Shown: one piece after another, positions 1 to 9,159 of the stretch
How positions within the stretch are numbered: position 1 is the stretch's first letter
How the letters are laid out: each line of letters starts with the position of its first letter
DNA from: Dyadobacter sp. LHD-138
GTDB taxonomy: Bacteria > Bacteroidota > Bacteroidia > Cytophagales > Spirosomataceae
DNA length: 64,000 nt
Assembly: GCF_030929615.1 (NCBI RefSeq)
Contig: NZ_JAVFVU010000039.1
Location: forward strand, 1-64,000
Reading direction: 5' to 3'
Program-made: the position numbers and the translations under genes
Notes under the pieces: generated by a model
What the model was told of the DNA's origin: nothing
Seen by the model: only the letters and a program-made list of their open reading frames with translations
Databases searched by the model: none

Positions 1-556
1 AAAAACGTGTCAGCGGCGAAACACGGGCTGCTGTCCAACCCTGTTAAACAACTATCTCAAAATTGCACTTTTCTCAACAATTTCAAAGAACTTCAAAGAT
101 ATGCGCGGCGGACCGCCAAACAAATATCCTATTGGAACAAAAACGTCGAAACATCCGAATGTCCTGGTCCCATCGGTACATTTCGTTGGTCGAATAAATA
201 GATTGATGTGGCTTTCGTCTTCCTATTGGAACAAAAACACCGAAACATCCGAATGTCTTTGTCCCATCGGGACATTTCGTTGGCGGTCCGCCGCGCGGTA
301 GCATGGATAGATCGATGTGGCTTTCGTTCCATTGGAACGTTTCGTGGTATTGATATAGCCAATTAAATTAATGAGGAATGAAAAGAATCTTCAACGACGG
401 GTGAAATGTGGGATAATGAAATGTTAAAAAATCTTCGGGTAGCGTAGCCGGTTGTTAAACACTCATAGTTTTAATGCAAACACAGAACGGATCCGGTATG
501 ACAGAATTAACTATCCCAACTATACCCAAATCGGGGAGTATTACCGCAATAAGTTT
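1..556. other. Repeat-bearing region without a gene
   Basis: No credible gene is visible. The several short reading frames here are translations of the repeat at 101-302 and share the same degenerate peptide in different frames and strands, which is typical of repeats and not of proteins. The rest (303-556) shows no recognisable feature. Confidence 0.6.
101..302. repeat. MITE-like inverted-repeat element, copy 1
   Basis: A perfect 15-bp terminal inverted repeat (GCGCGGCGGACCGCC at 103-117 and its reverse complement at 282-296) bounds about 200 bases. Inside, a unit with the words CCTATTGGAACAAAAAC and CGAAACATCCGAATGTC, then GTCCCATCGG and ACATTTCGTTGG, occurs twice (from about 127 and about 221). 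No transposase lies inside, so it would have to be moved in trans, if at all. That it is a MITE or REP-type element is inference from this structure. Confidence 0.65.
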
Positions 557-886
557 CTACCAACGCAATGTGCCGATGGGACAAGGAGATAAAGGATGTT
601 TCCCTATTTTTGTTGTAATAGGAACATTTCGTTGGGGTCCGCCGCGCGGTAGCAAGGATATTGAAAAGCATCGTTCCTGTGTAACCAAATGCCAATTTGC
701 GTATATGCCTGTCGTTTCATTGCCGTAAACCACAGTGGATCCGGCATCTTCCACCGTACCATTCGTTAGTATCCAGCCATTGGCGGCACCTTCCTCAAAG
801 CCAATGTTGCCACAATCCACCTTTTGTCCGCAACACACCACAGAAGTAAATAAGACGAGCCCAATCATGAATAGAACTTTTCCCAT
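557..886 (-). pseudogene. Truncated secreted protein, 3' end replaced by a repeat
   Basis: The frame starting at 886 encodes a good signal peptide (MGKVLFMIGLVLFTSVVCCG) followed by a Cys-Gly-Asn, FE-x-G, W-x-L pattern seen at the mature start of Bacteroidota secreted adhesin-like proteins. After roughly 75 residues the sequence runs into the repeat element at 560-655 and stops. The homologous protein would normally be much longer, so this is read as a gene remnant. A longer upstream in-frame start exists at 1066, but the signal peptide at 886 decides the start. I do not recognise the specific family. Confidence 0.5.
560..655. repeat. MITE-like element, copy 2 (single unit)
   Basis: A related copy of the element at 101-302: CCAACGCAATGTGCCGATGG at 560 is the inverted counterpart of the GGTCCCATCGGTACATTTCG-type words of copy 1, and the right end carries GGTCCGCCGCGCGGTAGC (636-653), also found at the right end of copy 1. 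It holds one inverted pair only. It supplies the stop codon and the last residues of the broken gene at 557-886, so it probably inserted into that gene. Confidence 0.6.
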
Positions 887-1325
887 AATTGTACCAGGTG
901 ATGTACGGACGAAAGACGAAAGATGCCTCTGTATCGTGATTACGTCAAAACATATTGAACCGTTGCAGGCATCACTGCCCATGTCTGGCACGGATTTTAT
1001 AAGTGTAAACAGGATTTTGCTGTGACCCGGTATTATTTGTAAAATTTTAACGATGTAAAAAGTCATAGTAAGTCTACGGGGTACTGAAATTCAGTTTACA
1101 AGTTTACGCGAAAAATGTTTAGTGCAGAAAAAAAGCGGAATACTTCAATAGAGATCAAGAAATTATGAATTTTGTATTATTATTGAAATATTCCAAGCAA
1201 TATTCTGCTTTTTCTGCCATTTTTTGCATTAAATTTGCTCTACCCTTAGATACACAATATTCCTGAATAAAGTAATTGCACCCATTGCGACATGTCCGTG
1301 GTGTGGCTTTTTCAGGACATTAATA
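887..1325. other. Intergenic region
   Basis: About 440 bases without a gene. The only readable signal is TAAATTTG at 1230-1237, which fits the Bacteroidota -7 consensus and would drive the phosphatase gene at 1326. No clear -33 TTTG is found at the right distance. Confidence 0.4.
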
Positions 1326-2066
1326 ATGCCTATGCTCAACTGGTTATTCGATAAAAAGAAGAAAGAAATAAATCTGGGACGAATTGGAATGGACATCCAT
1401 TCTCATTTAATTCCTGGCATTGACGATGGTGTAGAAACCGTCGAAGAAGCCGTACAAATGGTACAAAAGATGCAGGAACTTGGTTATTCGCGCATCTATA
1501 CCACCCCACACGTGATGTGGGACTGTTACAGAAATTCGCCTGAAACGATATTATCCGGTCTTGAAGATGTCAGACTGGCCTGTAAGACTGCCGGACTAAC
1601 GGTTGAAGTAAATGCCGCCGCCGAATATTTTATCGACGAGCATTTTATGGAAATCCTGAACACTGGAAAGCAATTTTTAACTTTACCGGGAAACCGGCTT
1701 TTGGTGGAACTTCCCTATTCCACCCCCCTGATGAATACCTCCGAAACCCTTTTTAAGATTATTGAAAAAGGATATCAACCCGTTCTGGCACATCCGGAAC
1801 GTTACACATACTTCTATGCTGATCCGTCTGTTTATAAAAAATACTGCGATCAGGGCTGCGAACTGCAAGTCAACATACTATCCCTGGGCGGTTACTACGG
1901 TGAAAATGTGCATAAAATGGCAACATGGCTCTTGAAAAATGAACTTATCACTTTTCTGGGAACCGATGCCCACCGCATGCAGCATTTAGACTTGATCGCA
2001 AAGAGTGATAAAGCGTCCTGGCTAACGAAGTACCCTTTCCAAAACGAAAAACTTCTAAGTCAATAA
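1326..2066 (+). CDS. CpsB/CapC (YwqE)-type PHP tyrosine phosphatase
   Basis: A 246-residue protein of the polymerase-and-histidinol-phosphatase (PHP) fold, cytosolic. Visible metal-binding motifs are DIHSH near residues 23-27, DDG at 33-35, TPH near 60, AHPERY near 155 and GTDAHR near 215. Proteins of this family dephosphorylate the C-terminal tyrosines of BY-kinases and so control capsule or exopolysaccharide chain length and export. The cognate kinase is two genes downstream (3155), which supports that role here. It is separated from the export gene by about 230 bases with its own promoter-like site, so it may be a separate transcript. The ATG at 1332 is an equally possible start. Confidence 0.9.
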   Translation: MPMLNWLFDKKKKEINLGRIGMDIHSHLIPGIDDGVETVEEAVQMVQKMQELGYSRIYTTPHVMWDCYRNSPETILSGLEDVRLACKTAGLTVEVNAAAEYFIDEHFMEILNTGKQFLTLPGNRLLVELPYSTPLMNTSETLFKIIEKGYQPVLAHPERYTYFYADPSVYKKYCDQGCELQVNILSLGGYYGENVHKMATWLLKNELITFLGTDAHRMQHLDLIAKSDKASWLTKYPFQNEKLLSQ

Positions 2067-2144
2067 GTTAACCAATTAGTATTTATTCTACATGGGCGAT
2101 AGAAATATTTAATATGATTTAGTAGCATTAAAAATAAGTTTATA

Positions 2145-2152
2145 TAACTTTG
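2145..2152 (+). promoter_or_regulatory. Candidate -7 element of the export operon
   Basis: TAACTTTG matches the Bacteroidota TAnnTTTG -7 consensus and lies 143 bases upstream of the export lipoprotein. No convincing TTTG is present 19-21 bases upstream, so this is a weak call. Confidence 0.35.
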
Positions 2153-2294
2153 CCGTGATTACAAGATTTTACAGATACTAAAACACCTGAAATCGACCCT
2201 TTATACCTCTTTTATCATTATTTCGTCTTGCTTGTTTAATTATGTACATATCAGTCCGTTAATAATTAACAAACAACCAATTTAATCTCAACCT

Positions 2295-3122
2295 ATGAAG
2301 AACATGAATTCCGTATTGGCCCGATACAGCGTTTTAATAGTACTACTTTACATAGCCGTATGGGGCGGGACCTCATCCTGCGTATCCCCCAAATCAATTG
2401 TATATTTCCAAGGAGACACCCAGAAACATTCTTCACAGGATGTAGTGCAGAATTATATACCGACAATTCAAAGTAATGACCTGCTTTCAATCGTGGTAGG
2501 AAGTTTAAACTCGGAAGCGAACGAAATGTTCAACACAGCCAATACGGCGATGACCGCGAGTGCCAACTACTCGGCCAACAGCAGTGGTGCAAGATTACAG
2601 CCATTAGGTTATTTAGTGAATTTAGACGGTTTTATTGAAATGCCAATGATTGGTAAAGTGAAAATCAAAGGCTTGACCACCACCGAAGCAGCTGATACCA
2701 TCCGTCATAAACTTCTAAATTTCTTAAAGGAACCATCTGTGATGGTTCGAAACCTGAACTTTAAAATTTCCGTACTTGGTGAGGTGAAATTACCTGCCGT
2801 ATATGTCATTCCTGATGAAAAGATTACCCTGCCGGAGGTTCTAAGTCTTGCCGGTGATTTAACCATTTACGGTAACCGCAGCAACGTCATGATCATCAGA
2901 GAAGAAAATGGGAAACGGGAATATGCAAGAATCGACTTAACATCCAGGGACATCTTCAACTCTCCGTTTTATTATCTGCATAAAAATGATGTCATCTATG
3001 TAGAACCTGTTAAATCAAAAATGCTGGATACCGATAGCCGCGTCAGAACCGTGCCGCTGATTGCCACCATCGTGGGCGGAATCAGCACCCTGGGCATCCT
3101 GATTCTTAACATTACGAAATAG
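2295..3122 (+). CDS. Polysaccharide export outer-membrane lipoprotein (Wza/BexD family)
   Basis: A 275-residue protein with a hydrophobic leader and a lipobox-like TSSC near residue 29. The Poly_export core follows (YIPTIQSNDLLSIVVGSL), then an SLBB-like part (PLGYLVNLDGFIEMPMIGKV, VLGEVKLPAVYVIPDEKITL) and a C-terminal hydrophobic segment (LIATIVGGISTLGILIL), as in Bacteroidota members of the family. It should form the outer-membrane/periplasmic export channel that works with the Wzc-like kinase encoded 32 bases downstream. The start used gives the whole leader; the ATG at 2304 is an alternative. Confidence 0.92.
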   Translation: MKNMNSVLARYSVLIVLLYIAVWGGTSSCVSPKSIVYFQGDTQKHSSQDVVQNYIPTIQSNDLLSIVVGSLNSEANEMFNTANTAMTASANYSANSSGARLQPLGYLVNLDGFIEMPMIGKVKIKGLTTTEAADTIRHKLLNFLKEPSVMVRNLNFKISVLGEVKLPAVYVIPDEKITLPEVLSLAGDLTIYGNRSNVMIIREENGKREYARIDLTSRDIFNSPFYYLHKNDVIYVEPVKSKMLDTDSRVRTVPLIATIVGGISTLGILILNITK

Positions 3123-3154
3123 TATCAATTAGTACAGACCGAAATCTCAACAGA

Positions 3155-5515
3155 ATGTCACAGGATTTTTTAGAAGACGAGGAGCAGGAATTTAATTTAC
3201 AGGACTACATCCGTCGTTATTTGCGGTATTGGTATCTGTTCCCCATTTTTATCGCGCTGACGCTGACTGCCGCTTTTTTCTATCTGCAGATCACCCAGCC
3301 CGTATATAGCGCTAAAACCAGTATCTTAATCAAGGATGAGAAAAAAGGTCTGGGTGGATCCCAGGGAGACATTTTATCAGAATTAAGCAACCAATTCGGC
3401 GGGAACAAACTCGTTGAAAACGAGCTGGAAATCCTTAAATCCCAAACCCTGATGGAACAGGTGATTAAAGATTTGAGCCTGGATGTAGCCTACACGAGCA
3501 AAGATGGACTAAGAACAGTCAATCTGTATCAGGAAAGCCCCGTGATCGTTAAGCCTGAAATTGTGACAGAACGAGGACTTGAAGAGCCACTTGTTATTCA
3601 CATGGCAGACAGTACCCACTTCACCTTTAATGACGAAGACAAATTACATACCTTCGGGCAACGCTTTAACAACGCCTGGGGTGCATTTATTGTATCTAAA
3701 GGCAAGCCCAGTGAATTTACCGACATCAAGGTCTCTTTTGGTGATGTGAAGAATCTTGCTGAGGGCATGTTATCACGCCTGACGGTGCAGCAGCCTAACA
3801 TTAAAAGTACTGTTATTGAGCTGACCTATGAAGACGTCTCTGTTCAGAGAGGCAAGGATGTGCTGAATAAATTACTCGATGTGTATGTACAATCGTCTTT
3901 AAGCGATAAAAACAGCGAGGCAAGCAATACCCTTAAATTTATCGAAACCCGTCTGGGACTGATCACCGGCGAATTGGGTGATGTCGAAAGGGATGTAGAA
4001 TCCTACAAAACCAACAAGGGAATCACAGACATCAGCGCAGAATCTCAGCTTTTCCTGGAAAACATCAAGGAGAATGATGCCAAACTCAATGAAGTAAACA
4101 CCCAGATCAGTATTCTGGAAAGTGTTGACAGTTACATCAAAAATGCTGGAGACGGCGCAGTAGCACCGGCCACCTACATGATCAATGATCCGGTACTGGT
4201 ATCCCTGCTGACCAAATTCAATGAACTGGAATTGCAACGCGAAAGGTATGCACGTACCACGACGGCCAACAACCCCCTTTTACAAACCATCAACACACAG
4301 CTGGACGGCACCCGCCAGGCGATCCGGGAAAACGTACAGAACCTTCGCCGGGGGATGGATGTAACCAAACAGAATCTCCAGGGGATCAATACCCGTTTCT
4401 CTGCCGGTCTGAGAAGTATCCCGCAAAAAGAACGTGAGTACGTGGGTATCAAAAGGCAACAGAGCATCAAGGAAGGCCTATACCTTTACCTATTACAAAA
4501 AAGAGAAGAAACTGCTTTGATGTACGCTTCCACTGTTACAGACAGCCGTTTGATCGATGCACCAATCTCGACCTATAAACCCATCAAACCAAAAAGATCG
4601 CTGATCTGGGCAGGCGCTGGAGCCGCAGGAATCGCCATTCCGCTGCTTTTAATCAACCTGATATTTCTGTTAAACAATACGGTTCAAAACCGGGAAGAAA
4701 TAGAAAAAACGACCCACGCTTCTATTCTTGGTGAAATTGGTCACATGAAAACAGCCAAAGGCGAACCTGGTGAGGATGCCATCATTAAAATGACCAGCCG
4801 GAGCGCCGTGGCGGAGCAATTCAGAGCCCTTCGAACAAACCTCCAGTACCTTGGAGACGGTAGTTGCAGAGTTCTCATGTTTACCTCCTCCATTGGCGGC
4901 GAAGGAAAGAGTTTTGTCAGTATCAATTTAGCAGCCAGTTTGGCGTATTCTGACAAACGTGTACTACTGATCGGTCTGGATCTGCGCAAACCTACGCTAC
5001 ATGACCGTTTACAGGTGCCTAACCAGTATGGTGCGTCGAACTGTCTGATTGGACAAGGAAAACCATCTGACTTTATTCAATCGACGATTGTCCATCCGAA
5101 GTTTGATATATTAACCAGTGGGCCGATCCCGCCCAACCCATCGGAACTTTTAAGTAATGGGCGCCTGCCGTTGTTATTGGCGGAACTTCGCAAGGAGTAT
5201 GATTACATTCTGATCGACTCCCCTCCTTATGGATTGGTAACGGATTCCTCGCTGATTGCCGAGCATGTAGATGCAACCCTATATCTGGTTCGCTACAATT
5301 ACACCCTGGTCGACCATCTGAAACGCATTGGAGAATTACAGCGCGCCAAACGTTTCTCAAATCTATCCGTGATATTCAACGGCGTCAATTACGGAGCCGG
5401 GTACGGGTACGGATATGGGTACGGAGGATACGGATACGGGTATTATGGTGATGATCAAGAAACCAAAGTGCAGAACGTCGGGTACCGTTTAAAAAAACTA
5501 GTCGGAAAAGTATAA
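3155..5515 (+). CDS. Wzc-type polysaccharide co-polymerase and tyrosine autokinase
   Basis: A 786-residue inner-membrane protein. An N-terminal Wzz domain begins with a transmembrane helix (about residues 27-47), a long periplasmic coiled-coil region follows (about 270-430), and a second transmembrane helix lies at about 483-505. The cytoplasmic BY-kinase domain has a Walker A motif (SSIGGEGKS, Lys585), a Walker A' motif (GLDLRKP) and a Walker B motif (ILIDSPP). The C-terminus is an unusual Gly-Tyr run of about 16 residues, which supplies the tyrosines for autophosphorylation. It controls chain length and couples to the export lipoprotein upstream; the phosphatase at 1326 is the likely antagonist. 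Confidence 0.93.
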   Translation: MSQDFLEDEEQEFNLQDYIRRYLRYWYLFPIFIALTLTAAFFYLQITQPVYSAKTSILIKDEKKGLGGSQGDILSELSNQFGGNKLVENELEILKSQTLMEQVIKDLSLDVAYTSKDGLRTVNLYQESPVIVKPEIVTERGLEEPLVIHMADSTHFTFNDEDKLHTFGQRFNNAWGAFIVSKGKPSEFTDIKVSFGDVKNLAEGMLSRLTVQQPNIKSTVIELTYEDVSVQRGKDVLNKLLDVYVQSSLSDKNSEASNTLKFIETRLGLITGELGDVERDVESYKTNKGITDISAESQLFLENIKENDAKLNEVNTQISILESVDSYIKNAGDGAVAPATYMINDPVLVSLLTKFNELELQRERYARTTTANNPLLQTINTQLDGTRQAIRENVQNLRRGMDVTKQNLQGINTRFSAGLRSIPQKEREYVGIKRQQSIKEGLYLYLLQKREETALMYASTVTDSRLIDAPISTYKPIKPKRSLIWAGAGAAGIAIPLLLINLIFLLNNTVQNREEIEKTTHASILGEIGHMKTAKGEPGEDAIIKMTSRSAVAEQFRALRTNLQYLGDGSCRVLMFTSSIGGEGKSFVSINLAASLAYSDKRVLLIGLDLRKPTLHDRLQVPNQYGASNCLIGQGKPSDFIQSTIVHPKFDILTSGPIPPNPSELLSNGRLPLLLAELRKEYDYILIDSPPYGLVTDSSLIAEHVDATLYLVRYNYTLVDHLKRIGELQRAKRFSNLSVIFNGVNYGAGYGYGYGYGGYGYGYYGDDQETKVQNVGYRLKKLVGKV

Positions 5516-6002
5516 CGACAAATTTGTAGGGTATTTCAACAACAAACTGATGACTTACCCTACAAGTTGAAACAGGACAGCACATCGTCCGGATCAGCAG
5601 ACGCGGAATATTCTTTTGGCATAATTATCATATTGGCATTGAAGACTATCTTAAAATAAAAATGTAAAATTCCAATAACTACCTCTTTCAATTTGAATTT
5701 GTAAAAGTATCTATTGAACTAAAACAAGAAATTGTAAATACATTTTGAATACGATTAAAATAGTATTATTTTCAGTAGTCCTTTGAAATATCTGTACCGT
5801 ATCTATGTTCGCATAGCCCAAGTCTGCCTGATAAAAAACTTAAAGTGACCATTTTACTCAACGTTATATATGAAACAAGAAACCTATCGCAAAACAAAAG
5901 ACGCATGCAGACCGCTGGATGGTCTACACGCGTCTTGCTGTGAAATCCGAAGACAAAACCGGTTTCACCTGTCCGTTTCAAAGTACTAACCTCCTTATAT
6001 CG
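5516..6002. other. Intergenic region upstream of a gene remnant
   Basis: About 490 bases with no credible gene on either strand; the minus-strand frame over 5772-6104 has no recognisable protein character. The region may hold the decayed surroundings of the dehydrogenase remnant at 6003. Confidence 0.4.
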
Positions 6003-6137
6003 ATGAAAATTGCAGTAGTTGGAACCGGCTATGTAGGCTTGGTTACGGGCACTTGTTTTGCAGAAACCGGCAATCAGGTGATCTGTGTAGATATTGACAG
6101 TCAAGAAAGTGCACCTACAATGATAATGAACGACTAA
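6003..6137 (+). pseudogene. Remnant of UDP-glucose/GDP-mannose dehydrogenase (N-terminus only)
   Basis: The first 31 codons encode [16 protein letters not shown], then [16 protein letters not shown]. This is the Rossmann nucleotide-binding start of nucleotide-sugar 6-dehydrogenases (Ugd family). Homology then ends abruptly and a stop follows 13 codons later, where a full-length enzyme has more than 430 residues. The catalytic Cys and the substrate domains are absent, so no active enzyme is made. It is best explained as the edge of a deletion or replacement during exchange of the sugar gene block. Confidence 0.75.
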
Positions 6138-6161
6138 CGGTTTCTAACTATACATCTTTTT

Positions 6162-7163
6162 ATGAGCGTTATACATGTTATTTTATCCGGAGGTATAGGC
6201 AGTCGTTTGTGGCCCGTTTCCCGCAAATCAATGCCTAAGCAATACATCCCGATGTTCGGCGACAAGTCACTTTTCCAACTGACAGCCGAACGGAACAAAC
6301 TTTTTGTAGACAACACAATCATTGTTGGCAATAAAGATAACTATCTTTTATCCCAGGCAGATATGATTCGGGCTGGTTTACCCGAATTTACCGAAATCAT
6401 TGAAGCCGCACCTCGCAACACTGCCGCGGCCATTGTCTTCGCAGCTTTAGCCGCACAACCCGACGACATTCTTCTTGTAACCCCGTCCGATCATATTATT
6501 ACCAACGAAGTGGCTTACGCTCGGGCAATTTCCGAAGCAATCGACTTAGCAAGAGAGAGTTATCTCGTTACTTTTGGAATTAAACCAACCAAACCAGAAA
6601 CTGGTTATGGCTATATAGAATACAACGAAAACGAAGTGTTGTCTTTCAGGGAGAAGCCAGATATGGAAATTGCTCGTTTTTTTTTAACCCAGGGAAACTT
6701 CTTGTGGAACAGCGGCATATTTTGTTTCAAAGCAAGCACTTATTTACAAGAATTAAGCGATTTAGAACCTGAAATCCTGAAAACTTCTCTAACGTGTTGG
6801 GAAAGTAAACAAGACAGTTTCCTTCAGGAAAAAGAAACAATGCAAATTCCCTCCAAAAGCATTGACTATGCGGTGATGGAGCGGTCGGAAAAAATTAAGG
6901 TAGTGCAGGCCAATTTTGGCTGGTCCGACCTTGGATCTTTTGAATCCATATGGGAGCATTGGCGAGAACAAGGGGAAGATCACCGTTTCGTTCAAAATAA
7001 CATGATTGTTGGTTGTACGAAGCATGTCGAGTTTCTAGGCGTGGATAATCTGGTTCTTGTAGAAACTGCTGACAGTATACTGGTGTTGGCAAAGAGCAAT
7101 TCGCAAGGGGTTAAAGCATTATATGAACGATTAGAAAAAGAGATGCCGGAATTGGTAAAATGA
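6162..7163 (+). CDS. manC: Mannose-1-phosphate guanylyltransferase (GDP-mannose pyrophosphorylase)
   Basis: A 333-residue nucleotidyltransferase. The activating signature is ILSGGIGSRLWPVSRKSMPKQ, and the product-site signatures are VTPSDH, FREKP and WNSGIF, followed by SIDYAVME and FGWSDLGSF, all typical of the ManC/CpsB group. It makes GDP-mannose from mannose-1-phosphate and GTP. The length equals the single-domain type, without the C-terminal isomerase domain. No GMD or fucose-synthesis gene is seen nearby, so GDP-mannose itself is probably the sugar donor. Confidence 0.92.
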   Translation: MSVIHVILSGGIGSRLWPVSRKSMPKQYIPMFGDKSLFQLTAERNKLFVDNTIIVGNKDNYLLSQADMIRAGLPEFTEIIEAAPRNTAAAIVFAALAAQPDDILLVTPSDHIITNEVAYARAISEAIDLARESYLVTFGIKPTKPETGYGYIEYNENEVLSFREKPDMEIARFFLTQGNFLWNSGIFCFKASTYLQELSDLEPEILKTSLTCWESKQDSFLQEKETMQIPSKSIDYAVMERSEKIKVVQANFGWSDLGSFESIWEHWREQGEDHRFVQNNMIVGCTKHVEFLGVDNLVLVETADSILVLAKSNSQGVKALYERLEKEMPELVK

Positions 7164-7186
7164 CGAACCGGTTAACTTAATAAAAA

Positions 7187-8422
7187 ATGAACCAAGTATC
7201 TAAATTCAAATATTTAACTAAATCCGTGCATTTCCCGGGGCTTTCCGCCAATGCGGTTTATACTGCCTCTGTTCTCGGCAGACAAGGACTAGGTTTTTTG
7301 ATCAATTTACTTCTGGCCAAATTTACTCTACCCGACGTCTATGCTGATTATGCATCTTATTTAAATATAGGAACCTATCTTTTGCTTGCCGGAAACTTTG
7401 GGTTCAGTGAATACAGCTTAATCCAATCGGTCAGGAGATCGATCCAAATTGAAAACTATATCTCATTTTTTTTGGGTGTGGCTACATTGGTTCTGGGTAT
7501 TATTATCACTGGTGGTCACTTATTAGGTTATAGTTTGTTGTTTATGTTGGTCGTCGGGAAAATATTTTTCGATACAGTGCTAAATGAAATTTTACTTCCC
7601 TGGTATCAAAAATACAATTTGTTTGGGCGCCTGGCCAAAATCAATTTTGTATACTCCGCATGCTTTGTATTTTTAATTGGTGTTCTTTGGGTTGAACATA
7701 TTTCAATAGAAGCGTTTCTTTTCGGGGCTATTTTGATTTCTTTGATTTTAACAGTAATTCAAATCATTCCAATAGTCGGTAAAATCTTCACCGGTTCTGA
7801 GTTTAAAATCCCCCCTCCTATTGACAAGGATTTAATTTATTACGGGTTGAATTATGTAACGGTGCCAATTTATATGAGATTGGTCCCCCTGCTGGTTGTC
7901 TTAATGCTGGATAACAAGTCAATTGCAGAATTTCATCTTGGTTTCACTATTGCTTCCGCATGTTTGGTGGTTGCCTTATCTCAGATCAAGGTAATACTAC
8001 CAAAACTCATTAGTAGCCAAGATATTAAACCTATTCTTATAAGCAATATTAAAATCCTGACGATTTTTAATATCGCCATATTGTGCGCCTTCATTCTGAT
8101 AGGGAATTTTGTTATTAATTTACTTTATCCGGGCGAAAACTTTTCCCGATTGTATATGATCACTATTGGAATGATATTGGCTAACATTCTTCAGACTATC
8201 AGCGGGGTACTGGCGTGTGTTTTAAGTGCTAAAAACTTTCAACGGAAAAAATTAATGATTCAGATAGAAATTATTTTCTTCTCTTTTCTGGTTGGCTGGG
8301 TATTGATTCATTACTGGGGAAGTATGGGTGGTGTTTTGACCATATTTTTGACTTACTCATACGTAATTGTCCGTAATTTTTTAATGTTGCACAAACTGGG
8401 GCTGCTGACAAACACAAAATAA
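7187..8422 (+). CDS. Wzx-type polysaccharide flippase
   Basis: A 411-residue, strongly hydrophobic protein with about 12 predicted membrane helices and few charged loops, starting the AT-rich part of the cluster. Layout and length match the MATE/MOP-superfamily polysaccharide transporters (Wzx, PST family), which flip undecaprenyl-diphosphate-linked repeat units across the inner membrane. Individual sequence motifs are poorly conserved in this family, so the call rests on topology, length and the neighbouring polymerase and glycosyltransferases. Confidence 0.8.
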   Translation: MNQVSKFKYLTKSVHFPGLSANAVYTASVLGRQGLGFLINLLLAKFTLPDVYADYASYLNIGTYLLLAGNFGFSEYSLIQSVRRSIQIENYISFFLGVATLVLGIIITGGHLLGYSLLFMLVVGKIFFDTVLNEILLPWYQKYNLFGRLAKINFVYSACFVFLIGVLWVEHISIEAFLFGAILISLILTVIQIIPIVGKIFTGSEFKIPPPIDKDLIYYGLNYVTVPIYMRLVPLLVVLMLDNKSIAEFHLGFTIASACLVVALSQIKVILPKLISSQDIKPILISNIKILTIFNIAILCAFILIGNFVINLLYPGENFSRLYMITIGMILANILQTISGVLACVLSAKNFQRKKLMIQIEIIFFSFLVGWVLIHYWGSMGGVLTIFLTYSYVIVRNFLMLHKLGLLTNTK

Positions 8423-8502
8423 TTGAAAAATAAATTACCCGGCTCTTTTCTGTATGACAATAAAAACGAAGCCCCCTATAAACAGATCAAAATTTAAAAA
8501 AG

Positions 8503-9098
8503 ATGGCCATAATCAGAATTGATAATTTAGTTGTATTCAGTTTTAAATATGCTCTTTCACTGATCAAAAAACTTATTATCAGATTACTTAAAAGGAGGGA
8601 GATGGAATCGCAGATTCTCAGCACAATTTTTCAGAAAGAATACAACCTAAAAATTGGACAATATTCTTATGGATACTTTGATACTGCGCGAATTTCAAAT
8701 GGAACCACCATTGGCAGGTATTGTTCCTTTGGGCCTGGAGTAAGGATGTTTAATGGAAATCATGGAATAGAATGGGCTTCCACACATCCCTTTCTATATA
8801 ACCCTTCCCTGAATATGGTTGCAAAGAGAAAATTAAGAGAACTAAAGTTACGATTAAAAATGATGTTTGGGTTGGAGCAAACGCAATAATACTGCCAAAT
8901 GTAAAACGCTTTGGAAATGGAGCAATTATTGGTACTGGAAGTGTGGTAGGTAGAAACCTCTCTAAAATCCTAAAATATAGATTTGAAGAGAAATATCAGT
9001 CGATAGTTACAAACAGCACTATTTATGAGCAGGATAAACATCAATTTAAACAGAAAATTAAATATATGTATTCCGTGGATACTTTCCGGTATATGTAA
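8503..9098 (+). pseudogene. Frameshifted CatB-type (left-handed beta-helix) acetyltransferase
   Basis: The first frame (8503-8889) shows a hexapeptide-repeat acyltransferase (ISNGTTIGRYCSFGPGVRMF) with the catalytic-His loop NGNHGIEWASTHPF. Near 8840 the homology moves to another frame, which reads RTKVTIKNDVWVGANAIILP and then NVKRFGNGAIIGTGSVV to a stop at 9098. In the second part the usual turn between GSVV and the (A/G)GNP-K-I-L-K-Y motif is missing (here GSVVGRNLSKILKYRF), which suggests an additional small in-frame deletion. Two lesions in one gene make a sequencing error less likely. An O-acetyl decoration of the polymer was probably lost. Confidence 0.8.
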
Positions 9099-9159
9099 TT
9101 ATCAAATGGCATTTATACTTATTTCAAGATTAACCTAAAAAAATTTAAACTTTTGATTT

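Noticed and set aside
5395-5450. Short tandem repeat that might suggest a CRISPR-like array
   Set aside because: It is a coding Gly-Tyr hexamer-type repeat in the kinase tail, with no spacers. No CRISPR array was found anywhere in the window.
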